Assembly (NCBI RefSeq): GCF_030295995.1
Contig: NZ_AP027365.1
Location: 62,001 to 126,000, forward strand
DNA length: 64,000 bases
Source: Thalassotalea hakodatensis
GTDB lineage: Bacteria; Pseudomonadota; Gammaproteobacteria; Enterobacterales; Alteromonadaceae
Direction of reading: 5' to 3'
The notes under the pieces were generated by a model that had not been told where the DNA came from, did not search any database, and saw nothing but the letters and a program-made list of their open reading frames with translations. Positions 16,550-23,546 of the stretch are shown piece by piece. Position 1 is the first letter of the stretch. Each line of letters begins with the position of its first letter. The position numbers and the translations under genes are program-made.

Positions 16550-16780
16550 TTACTCACTTTTTAACATGCGTTCAAATTGTTTAATCGAAAAACCATTTAA
16601 GATAGCATCGCCTATTTTTAAGACAGGAACTGCTCTATAGCCTAACCTTGCAAGCTCTTTCTGACCCGATGGTGTTTTAACATTGCATAAACGATAGGGC
16701 AAATTGCGTTTGTCTAAGTATTGTTGTGCTGTTTTACAATGTGGACAATTTTTCATGGTGTAAAGGGTAATTTTTTTCAT
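16550..16780 (-). CDS. Glutaredoxin-family small thiol oxidoreductase
   Basis: Protein of 76 residues with a thioredoxin fold. The redox motif CPHC is at about 12-15 (TMKNCPHCKTAQQYL), the cis-proline in YRAVPVLKIG, and a C-terminal helix follows (FSIKQFERML). The length fits NrdH/GrxA-type glutaredoxins. It likely reduces disulfides using glutathione or thioredoxin reductase. Single gene; it has no evident operon partner. Confidence 0.9.
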   Translation of the reverse strand: MKKITLYTMKNCPHCKTAQQYLDKRNLPYRLCNVKTPSGQKELARLGYRAVPVLKIGDAILNGFSIKQFERMLKSE

Positions 16781-16917
16781 ATCAACCGGTATTTTATGAA
16801 AGAGTTTGTCGTTAATTATGAGTGATTAACATTTGGAAGTAACACGCGCTAGTGTCATAACTACGTTTACTTGTAAGCAATTGCTATAATAGCGAGGTTA
16901 ACAAGAGGCGGTATTAT

Positions 16918-17073
16918 ATGAACAGAAAGAAAAAAGTAAAATCAACATTGCTTGCTAAGCAGAAAAAAGCAAACGCAAAGAAACAAAAGAGCAATAAACC
17001 AAAATATATTTCTAAAGCGGAACGAGAAAAGCAAGTGCTAGCTGAAAACACAATGGATGAGTCGAAAGCGTAA
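16918..17073 (+). CDS. DUF2986 small basic protein
   Basis: A 51-residue Lys-rich protein opening MNRKKKVKSTLLAKQKKANA and containing SNKPKYISKAER, the recognisable pattern of DUF2986 found in Vibrio, Shewanella and relatives. Function is unknown. AGAGGCGG lies upstream of the ATG. It ends 8 bp before the convergent MgtC-like gene. The strong positive charge suggests nucleic-acid or ribosome association, which is only inference. Confidence 0.85.
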   Translation: MNRKKKVKSTLLAKQKKANAKKQKSNKPKYISKAEREKQVLAENTMDESKA

Positions 17074-17081
17074 GTGCTAAC

Positions 17082-17513
17082 TTATGTTTTCTTGGGCTTC
17101 ATTGCTGCTGAGAACTGAAAAATTAAAAAGCCAATAGTTGATAATACAATAGCGATTTCATAACGACTATAAGCCACTGAAACACCAATGGCTCCAGTAT
17201 TCCATAAGCCTGCGGCCGTTGCTGTACCTTTTACTCCATCATTATTTTTGAAAATAGCACCACCACCAATAAAACCCATGCCGGTAATGATAGCGTACAT
17301 CACGCGAGCCTCTGCATTAGAACCTTCGTAAACACTCATACCTACAAGCATAAATGCACATGATGCAATCGTCACTAAAGGGAAAGTGCGTAACCCTGCG
17401 CCACGATCATTTAATTCACGATTTAGGGCTATCGGTAGAGATAATACAAATGCGATACTCATTTGCATAAAGTTAAACATAATTAAATTAACATCTAAGT
17501 CAATGCCAAACAT
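17082..17513 (-). CDS. MgtC/SapB-family inner-membrane protein
   Basis: Membrane protein of 143 residues with four predicted helices. Family hallmarks are PIALNRELNDRGAGLRTFPL, TGMGFIGGGAIFK and VKGTATAAGLWNTGAIG. It lacks the soluble C-terminal domain of virulence-associated MgtC, so it is the short SapB/YhiD-like form. Members are linked to magnesium limitation, acid stress or F-type ATPase control. The role here cannot be set from context. The 214-bp region upstream holds nothing recognisable. Confidence 0.92.
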   Translation of the reverse strand: MFGIDLDVNLIMFNFMQMSIAFVLSLPIALNRELNDRGAGLRTFPLVTIASCAFMLVGMSVYEGSNAEARVMYAIITGMGFIGGGAIFKNNDGVKGTATAAGLWNTGAIGVSVAYSRYEIAIVLSTIGFLIFQFSAAMKPKKT

Positions 17514-17727
17514 TTTTAAGCCTTATATCAGTCTCTTATTATATTGATATAACGTTTATGGGATACATGTCAATTGTGAAATGCATTCAGCATAGGTCAA
17601 ATTAAGTTTATCAAGTTAGAACTTAAATGAATCAACGCTTATAAACAATATTGATCTGTAAGGTTAACATTATGCGTTGGTATGCTTTTAATTCTAAGTA
17701 TATGGTCTATTAATTTTCCAACATTAA

Positions 17728-18912
17728 TTAAACCGCTTGCCCACAAGCCACGCCTTGGCTCCAGCAGGCTTGAAAATTATAGCCTCCGAGCCAACCGGTA
17801 ACATCGATCACTTCACCAATAAAGTACAGATTTTTCACTTTGTTGCTTTCATAGGTTTTTGACGATAATTCATCGGTAGCAACGCCACCTAGCGTAACCT
17901 CGGCGGTGCGGTAGCCTTCAGTGCCATTAGGTTTGATTTGCCAATGGTGTAGGTAAGTACTCAATTGACTGATTTCTGCGTTAGAAAGTTGGTTAATCAC
18001 TTTGTCGGTAATTTCTTGCTGGCTGATCATTGCTTCAATAAAGCTTTTTGGCAATACCGTGCAGAGTAAGTTCTTTAATGATTTCTTTGGGTGAAGTTCA
18101 CGCCATTGTGTTATCAAGTCTTCGAAGGGGGTGTCGGGCAGCAAATTGATTGAGATCGACTGTCCTGCGCGCCAGAATGATGAAATTTGTAATATGGCTG
18201 GGCCAGATAAGCCACGGTGGGTGAACAAAATATTCTCTTTGAAATTTGTGCCACCTTCGCTGCTGACCATTGTGGGAACACTAATGCCTGATAAACCTTC
18301 AAAACGTTCTTTATCTTGCGGTTGTAGAGTAAAAGGTACCAGTGCGGCCATGGTAGGCAATACTTGCAAACCAAACTGTTTAGCGATGTTATAGCCAATA
18401 GGTGTAGCGCCCAATTTAGGCATAGTGAGTCCACCAGATGCTACCACCAATGACTGGCATTGATATTGGTTAGTAGAAGTATTCACCATAAAATGCTCAG
18501 CTTGTTTTTCTACACTTACTACTTCATTACGAAGATTGATATTTACGCCGGCCCAATCACATTCGGTCATCAAAATATCAACGAGATCTTGTGCGCTGTT
18601 ATCACAAAATAACTGACCAAGTGTTTTATGGTGAAATTCAAGGCCGTGTCGTTCCACTAATTCAATAAAGTCTTGTGCTTGATAACGACTTAACGCTGAT
18701 TTTAGAAAATGAGGGTTTTCACAGAGATAATTATCTGGGGTGGCATTTTCATTAGTAAAATTACAACGGCCACCGCCTGAGATCAGAATTTTACGTCCTG
18801 GCTTTTTCCCCATATCAACTACCGTTACCTTTTTGCCCCGATAGCCAGCTGTTGCTGCGCACATTAAACCTGCTGCGCCGGCGCCAATGATTAAAACGTC
18901 AGTATGTATCAA
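17728..18912 (-). CDS. BaiN/YhiN-family (HI0933-like) flavoprotein
   Basis: NAD(P)/FAD-dependent oxidoreductase of 394 residues. The N-terminal FAD-binding Rossmann motif is DVLIIGAGAAGLMCA. The family-specific KPGRKILISGGGRCNFTN follows, and the C-terminal dinucleotide segment is NLYFIGEVIDVTGWLGGYNF. The length is usual. Members are widespread; apart from bile-acid dehydrogenation in some clostridia, the physiological reaction is unsettled. Monocistronic by spacing. Confidence 0.93.
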   Translation of the reverse strand: MIHTDVLIIGAGAAGLMCAATAGYRGKKVTVVDMGKKPGRKILISGGGRCNFTNENATPDNYLCENPHFLKSALSRYQAQDFIELVERHGLEFHHKTLGQLFCDNSAQDLVDILMTECDWAGVNINLRNEVVSVEKQAEHFMVNTSTNQYQCQSLVVASGGLTMPKLGATPIGYNIAKQFGLQVLPTMAALVPFTLQPQDKERFEGLSGISVPTMVSSEGGTNFKENILFTHRGLSGPAILQISSFWRAGQSISINLLPDTPFEDLITQWRELHPKKSLKNLLCTVLPKSFIEAMISQQEITDKVINQLSNAEISQLSTYLHHWQIKPNGTEGYRTAEVTLGGVATDELSSKTYESNKVKNLYFIGEVIDVTGWLGGYNFQACWSQGVACGQAV

Positions 18913-19036
18913 GTTATAAGCCTTAGATTAAATCAGGCAGGCATTATAAAAATATTTTGCTTTTATCACCAGTGTATTTACTGCGGACTGAGTCACAGAC
19001 TTCTTTGAGTAACGAAAAAGTGTCAGCATTTTGTAA

Positions 19037-19099
19037 GGAAATACAAAGATTCAGTAAATAAACGCAAAGCTTAAGTAAAGAAGTGCAAAGATTGAGTAA
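19037..19099. repeat. Three imperfect 21-bp tandem repeats
   Basis: Units at 19037-19057, 19058-19078 and 19079-19099 share the pattern of A-rich bases, CAAAG, TT, AGTAA. They lie in the 279-bp gap between the flavoprotein and the lipoprotein. The 21-bp period equals two helical turns. A minus-strand frame reading through them gives repeated LLNLC-like text, which I take as a by-product of the repeat. Confidence 0.6.
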
Positions 19100-19191
19100 A
19101 TCGTTGAACGAACATAAAAATGGCTTCTCTATATGCAGACTTTTGATATCAGCTTGGTATCGATTAACGATGTATAAAAATGAGATGAAAA

Positions 19192-20709
19192 ATGCTGAAT
19201 TGTACGAAACAACGTAATGAAAAATTTTCCTATAGCACCTTAATGATTTTTTTATTATCAAGTGTGGTGTTAATTATGGCCGGCTGTGGCTCTAGTGATA
19301 GCAGTGATAATAAAGTTGGTTATTTAAAATTTTATAATGCTTCTACGAATGCACCGTCATTGTTTTTGACTGTTGATGAAAATCTAGATGAAGATGAAGA
19401 CGATGAAGTTGAAATTACTTTTAGCGGTACAGCATATGGTACTGCTGATACGCGCAGAGAATTGCCAACAGGTGATTATTTCTATGAGTTAGCGTGGCAA
19501 GATGAAGATAGTGCTGCACGTGCTGATTTAGAAATGATATTTCAAGATCAAATCTCGATTGAACAAGACACTATCAAGTTCGTAGTGGCTAGTGGTGATA
19601 TCAGTCAACCTCAAGTAAATGTGTATGATATCTCATTAGTAGATGATGAAGATGACTCAACGCTATCGTTATTTAATCTTCGGGTTTTGAATATGCACGG
19701 CTCTAATCAAGCGTTAGATATATATCTTTCTCAAACCGATGAAACGTTTAATGAAGCAACAATGATTGGTAGCTATTCGTTTCAAGAGCTTTCGGAAAAC
19801 CAAAAGTTCGATCAAGATCAATATGTGTTTTATATTACCCACGCAGGTGAAGATGAGGTGTTGTTTCAATCGAACAATGTAAGTTTTTTATACCCGTCAC
19901 AATATGTCATGGTTATTCGTGAAAACATAGGAAATAGTGATTCACCTTATATTATCGATAAGGTGTCGTCTTCGTACACTGAAACCTTTCTTGATTACAA
20001 CGCAGAAGCTCATTTTCGCGTATTTAATGCCATTGACCAGCATGAGCTGATTGCAGACTACAATGATGCTATTGATGTTGAAATAACGGGTGGCAATACA
20101 ACATCTTCTTTATCATCACTTGAACGCGGAACGTTTAGTGATGAAATCGTAAAAGAAAATGGCGACTTTAGCGTTAAGGTGACGGTCAGTGATAGCGAAA
20201 CCATTTTACTCAATAATCATTTATTATCACTACCTGAAAATGCCAATAAAACACTCTTTTTATATTTAACAGAAGATAATGTTGATCATGATGGCGATGG
20301 TGATGTTGACGAGAATGGTGACGGCATTGTTGATGAAATTGAAATTTCTATTAACTCGTTGGTCGTTGATAATAGTGTCAGAGAAAGTATTTATGATCAT
20401 CAATTACAACTCGTTAATTTAGTTGATAGTGATGACTTTGGGGTAGTTGAGTTTTATTTTGTACGTAGTGATGAAACAATCGCAACGGCTTATTATTCAA
20501 GTGCTGTTTCTTACGCAAATGCCGAATCAATCATTTTGAGAAATAATACCTACCAAGTTTTTGCGGTGGCAAAACATAACAGTAGTGAAATAGTGCTGGC
20601 TAACTTTGAGTTAACTTTAGATGAAAACAGTGATGAGTTGTTTTTAATCATTGAACAAGATGACACCGCCGCTAGCGGTTATCGGGTTACAACAGAAGAA
20701 CAGTTATAG
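19192..20709 (+). CDS. Acidic surface/periplasmic lipoprotein with Ca-binding-like loop
   Basis: Protein of 505 residues with a signal sequence and lipobox LIMAGC (Cys32), so lipid-anchored. The mature part is strongly acidic and predicted mostly beta, with several repeated domains (LKFYNASTNAPSLFL, LRVLNMHGSNQALDIYL, FRVFNAIDQHELIADY) resembling DUF4397-type beta units. Residues around 365-381 (DHDGDGDVDENGDG) form thrombospondin/EF-hand-like calcium loops. No enzyme motif is seen. The flanking gene orientation suggests it is transcribed alone. Function unknown; adhesion or envelope binding is conceivable. Confidence 0.75.
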   Translation: MLNCTKQRNEKFSYSTLMIFLLSSVVLIMAGCGSSDSSDNKVGYLKFYNASTNAPSLFLTVDENLDEDEDDEVEITFSGTAYGTADTRRELPTGDYFYELAWQDEDSAARADLEMIFQDQISIEQDTIKFVVASGDISQPQVNVYDISLVDDEDDSTLSLFNLRVLNMHGSNQALDIYLSQTDETFNEATMIGSYSFQELSENQKFDQDQYVFYITHAGEDEVLFQSNNVSFLYPSQYVMVIRENIGNSDSPYIIDKVSSSYTETFLDYNAEAHFRVFNAIDQHELIADYNDAIDVEITGGNTTSSLSSLERGTFSDEIVKENGDFSVKVTVSDSETILLNNHLLSLPENANKTLFLYLTEDNVDHDGDGDVDENGDGIVDEIEISINSLVVDNSVRESIYDHQLQLVNLVDSDDFGVVEFYFVRSDETIATAYYSSAVSYANAESIILRNNTYQVFAVAKHNSSEIVLANFELTLDENSDELFLIIEQDDTAASGYRVTTEEQL

Positions 20710-20734
20710 CTTAAATACCGATTAACTTTTTTAT

Positions 20735-20759
20735 AAAAAAGGGGCTTTGTAGCCCCTTT
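20735..20759. terminator. Bidirectional terminator between the lipoprotein and ferritin genes
   Basis: GGGGCT/AGCCCC with a 4-nt loop is flanked by AAAAAA on one side and TTTA on the other. On the minus strand it ends in six Ts, making it a strong terminator for ferritin and a weaker one for the lipoprotein gene. Confidence 0.85.
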
Positions 20760-20779
20760 AACATATACGAATATAATGA

Positions 20780-21310
20780 TTATGCGGTGGGCGAATTTGT
20801 CATTATGCTAGAAGAGCCTGTTTTTGCTAGCTCTGCTAAATCTTTATCAACAAAAAATAGTGCGTGGCCATCATGGCCAACTAAGTTAATTTTATCTAAA
20901 ACACTTTTAAATAAAGTTTCTTCTTCATGCTGTTCAGCCACATACCATTGTAAGAAATTAAAGGTAGAATAATCTTGGTTAGTAAAGGCTTGATGTGCGA
21001 GTGAGTTAATGCGTTCAGTAATTTCACATTCATGCTGATAGGTTTTTTCAAATACATCGGCAAGAGACTCAAACTCATGTGGTGGCGCATCAATGGCCCC
21101 TAAAATTGGCAAAGCACCGGTTTCACTCACATAGGTAAATAATCGCGTCATATGATCCATTTCTTCAGCAGCGTGTTTACGCATAAACTCAGCTGCGCCT
21201 TCAAAGCCTTGCTCCTCACACCAAGCACTCATTTGTAAATATAAGTTAGAAGAGTAAAACTCTAAGTTGATTTGCTCATTAAGCTTCATGATCATGTCTG
21301 ATTTCAACAT
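20780..21310 (-). CDS. ftnA: Non-heme ferritin
   Basis: Iron-storage ferritin of 176 residues from ATG 21310, chosen because GAGGTG stands 5 nt upstream; the frame remains open to 21352. The ferroxidase residues fall exactly at the numbering known for bacterial FtnA: Glu17, Glu50, His53, Glu94, Glu126, Gln127 and Glu130. It oxidises Fe(II) and stores it as a mineral in a 24-subunit shell in the cytoplasm. It is followed by a strong terminator and is probably a single gene. Confidence 0.96.
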   Translation of the reverse strand: MLKSDMIMKLNEQINLEFYSSNLYLQMSAWCEEQGFEGAAEFMRKHAAEEMDHMTRLFTYVSETGALPILGAIDAPPHEFESLADVFEKTYQHECEITERINSLAHQAFTNQDYSTFNFLQWYVAEQHEEETLFKSVLDKINLVGHDGHALFFVDKDLAELAKTGSSSIMTNSPTA

Positions 21311-21423
21311 ATTACACCTCGATAAAAAAGTTTGCGCATTATTACGTATCAAGTAGTGCTATTGCAAGTAAAACCTAATAAAATCAATGTCATAACAATG
21401 ATAATTGTTTACGTTTGTGTTTG

Positions 21424-21897
21424 TTATAAGTTTTGTAATATTGATTCTCCGTCACTAACAGACAGTTCACCTGCTTCTTCAGCAGCTAAATGAATAACTG
21501 TACCGTTGTCGATAATCATCGCATAACGTCTGGAGCGGTAACCACCCAATGGCTCCATGTCGAGACCTAACCCTAATGAACGAGTATAGCTACCGTCAGC
21601 ATCTGAGAGCATGGTAATATGTTCAGCGTTTTTAGCGTCTTGCCAAGCCTTCATTACAAACACATCATTAACAGCAATACAGATAATGTCATCAACTCCT
21701 TTAGCTTTAATTTGATCGGCTAAGGCGATATAACTGGGTAAGTGGTTGTCAGAACACGTTGGAGTAAACGCACCTGGCACAGCAAATAGCACGACTTTTT
21801 TGCCCGCGAATAAATCAGGTAATTGATGGGTGATAGTATCGCTATCTGTACGTTGATGAAGTTGTCCGCTCGGCATTTTTTGATTTACGTTAATCAT
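21424..21897 (-). CDS. Prx5-type peroxiredoxin (atypical 2-Cys/1-Cys)
   Basis: Thiol peroxidase of 157 residues from ATG 21897, chosen because AAGGA precedes it and because the family starts near MINVNQKMPSG. The peroxidatic cysteine is Cys48 in VPGAFTPTCS, the Prx5/AhpE-like signature. It reduces hydrogen and alkyl peroxides with glutathione, glutaredoxin or thioredoxin as donor. Its start codon overlaps the stop of an upstream Cys-rich small gene, implying coupled translation. The ferritin gene next to it suggests joint protection against iron-driven oxidation. Confidence 0.94.
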   Translation of the reverse strand: MINVNQKMPSGQLHQRTDSDTITHQLPDLFAGKKVVLFAVPGAFTPTCSDNHLPSYIALADQIKAKGVDDIICIAVNDVFVMKAWQDAKNAEHITMLSDADGSYTRSLGLGLDMEPLGGYRSRRYAMIIDNGTVIHLAAEEAGELSVSDGESILQNL

Positions 21898-22075
21898 AAT
21901 TTTCCTTATCGACTTGAGTAAAAGAGAGCTTTGTTGGTTTACATAAAAAACCTTTTGAGTGTGCAGCACGCGCACAGTCTTTACATGCAAAGCGTGGCTG
22001 CACCACAATTTGAGTAATAATGTGTATGTTTTTTTCTATGTCTTTTTTCTTCCATTTACAAAGCGACTTAGTCAT
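21890..22075 (-). CDS. Small Cys-rich protein coupled to the peroxiredoxin
   Basis: A 61-residue product starting MTKSLCKWKKKDIEKNI and containing FACKDCARAAHSKGFLCKP, with four cysteines spaced C-x28-CxxC-x10-C that could hold zinc. Its stop TAA overlaps the peroxiredoxin ATG by 8 bp, evidence that it is read in that operon. The frame extends to a TTG at 22090; the ATG at 22075 is preferred. I know similar unnamed short proteins in gammaproteobacteria, but no function. Confidence 0.65.
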   Translation of the reverse strand: MTKSLCKWKKKDIEKNIHIITQIVVQPRFACKDCARAAHSKGFLCKPTKLSFTQVDKENYD

Positions 22076-22259
22076 ACACTCATTACTCAAAAAGTCTTGC
22101 TGCTGTTAGTCTAGTAGAAACTAGCAATGAACGCACGGCGACTTAGCTAAACGATTAAATAATCAGATAAAAAATCTTAAAGGTGCGTTGTTCTTGTTGT
22201 GTTGGTAACTCAGGTAAAGATATTATAATGTGCACCAACTTAATTAGCAGGGAAATACC

Positions 22260-22547
22260 ATGATACATCGCGTTAATCAGTTTTATGCCGCAGATAACCA
22301 AGCACAATCATTAAAAGAGTTTTTTCAAGAGCTTGTTGATTACATTAACAATAGTGAAGGATGTATGGGTTGCCAACTTTTACAAGATGAGCAAGATGAC
22401 TCACATTTTGTGATCTTAGAGCAATGGCAAACGAAAGAAGCCCATCAGGCATCGTTAAGTCAATATCCTGCGGATAAGATGCAAGCTGCTATGCCGCTTT
22501 TTGGCAAGCCACCAGAGGGCGATTATTACACGTTGATTAAAGAGTAA
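22260..22547 (+). CDS. Antibiotic biosynthesis monooxygenase (ABM)-like protein
   Basis: Protein of 95 residues with the dimeric alpha-beta-barrel ABM fold. Visible elements are the first strand and helix (IHRVNQFYAADNQAQSLKEF), CMGCQLLQD, and HFVILEQWQTKEAHQASL. This family includes small quinone or heme-degrading monooxygenases and many with no assigned reaction. GGGAAA precedes the ATG. It lies just upstream of, and codirectional with, the VOC gene with a 71-bp gap, so they may be co-transcribed. Confidence 0.88.
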   Translation: MIHRVNQFYAADNQAQSLKEFFQELVDYINNSEGCMGCQLLQDEQDDSHFVILEQWQTKEAHQASLSQYPADKMQAAMPLFGKPPEGDYYTLIKE

Positions 22548-22618
22548 TGAGATCTTGTCACTTTCTATAATGATTTTCGACGCTGTAATATTAAAAAAAG
22601 GTAAAAACTTATCAAAGT

Positions 22619-23017
22619 ATGAATAATAAAATTGTTTTAAAAGGTATTCATCACGTAGCGATTATTTGCGCTGATTATCAACGTACTAAAGCCTTTTATG
22701 TAGATATACTTGGGCTTGAAATTATTGCGGAAAATTATCGAGCAGAGCGCCAATCATATAAATTAGATCTAGCGCTACCTGACGGTAGCCAACTCGAAAT
22801 ATTCTCATTTGCTAATGCGCCGAAACGCCCTAGTTACCCAGAGGCGCAAGGATTAAGACATTTAGCTTTTCGAGTAGACTCTGTTGAACAAACGGCATTA
22901 TTATTGACCAAAAAAGGTATTGAAGTAGAGCCGATTCGCGTTGATGAATTTACTGGGAAGCCATTTACCTTTTTTAGTGATCCCGACGAGTTACCCATTG
23001 AAATATATCAAACATAG
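22619..23017 (+). CDS. VOC-family (glyoxalase/YaeR-like) metalloprotein
   Basis: A 132-residue vicinal-oxygen-chelate protein with two beta-alpha-beta-beta-beta units. Metal-ligand positions are His in GIHHVAI, Glu in QLEIFSF, His in LRHLAFRV and Glu in PIEIYQ. The wording resembles the YaeR/GloA2 group. It may handle methylglyoxal-like or aromatic substrates; the exact reaction is unknown. Only 11 bp separate it from the downstream GFA gene, pointing to one operon. Confidence 0.9.
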   Translation: MNNKIVLKGIHHVAIICADYQRTKAFYVDILGLEIIAENYRAERQSYKLDLALPDGSQLEIFSFANAPKRPSYPEAQGLRHLAFRVDSVEQTALLLTKKGIEVEPIRVDEFTGKPFTFFSDPDELPIEIYQT

Positions 23018-23028
23018 TAGAGGAAAAG

Positions 23029-23439
23029 ATGTATAAAGGCAGTTGCCTCTGTGGCAAAGTACAAATAGCGATTGATGGTGCTATAAGCGATATTATTCAT
23101 TGTCATTGTTCTTTGTGTCGCAAAAATAGTGGCACAGCTTATGCCACAAATGGCTTTGTTGAGCGAGAAGACTTTACCTTTGTTTCTGGTGAGCATGAAC
23201 TCAGTCAATTTTCATATAAAGCTAATCGAGTGCGCCACTTTTGCAAACATTGTGGCTCTCCTGTTTATAGTGAAAACTTAGAAGATATTCAACGAATTAG
23301 ATTACGCTTAGGGCTATTAGATACACCGATAATTGAAAGGCCAATGTCGCATAATTTTGTGACCTCTAAAGCCAATTGGGAAGAGATGGATGCAAAGCTT
23401 CCTCGGTATGAAGCGTTTGAACCTGAGCGACAAAAATAG
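23029..23439 (+). CDS. GFA-family (Mss4-like) zinc protein
   Basis: A 136-residue protein of the glutathione-dependent formaldehyde-activating/CENP-V family. Zinc-binding cysteines are visible in SCLCGKVQ, CHCSLCRKNSG and HFCKHCGSPVY. Most members bind one or two zinc ions and have no proven reaction. AGAGGAAA precedes the ATG. It is last in the ABM-VOC-GFA run and is closed by a strong bidirectional terminator. Confidence 0.92.
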   Translation: MYKGSCLCGKVQIAIDGAISDIIHCHCSLCRKNSGTAYATNGFVEREDFTFVSGEHELSQFSYKANRVRHFCKHCGSPVYSENLEDIQRIRLRLGLLDTPIIERPMSHNFVTSKANWEEMDAKLPRYEAFEPERQK

Positions 23440-23474
23440 CTGTTTTTAACTATCTTCGTGAAGTTGAATTCAAT

Positions 23475-23522
23475 ACAGTAAAAAGCCGTTTTATGCGTAA
23501 CACGAAACGGCTTTTTTACTGT
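23475..23522. terminator. Bidirectional intrinsic terminator
   Basis: ACAGTAAAAAGCCGTTT pairs with AAACGGCTTTTTTACTGT around a 13-nt loop. It lies between the convergent GFA and S9 peptidase genes and has T runs for both directions. Confidence 0.88.
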
Positions 23523-23546
23523 TAAAACTTGCTATTTACTAGCATA

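Noticed and set aside
18944-19261. 105-aa minus-strand frame with repeated LLNLC-like text
   Set aside because: The repetition is a direct translation of the 21-bp tandem DNA repeat. The frame overlaps the start of the lipoprotein gene and has no convincing ribosome-binding site or composition.
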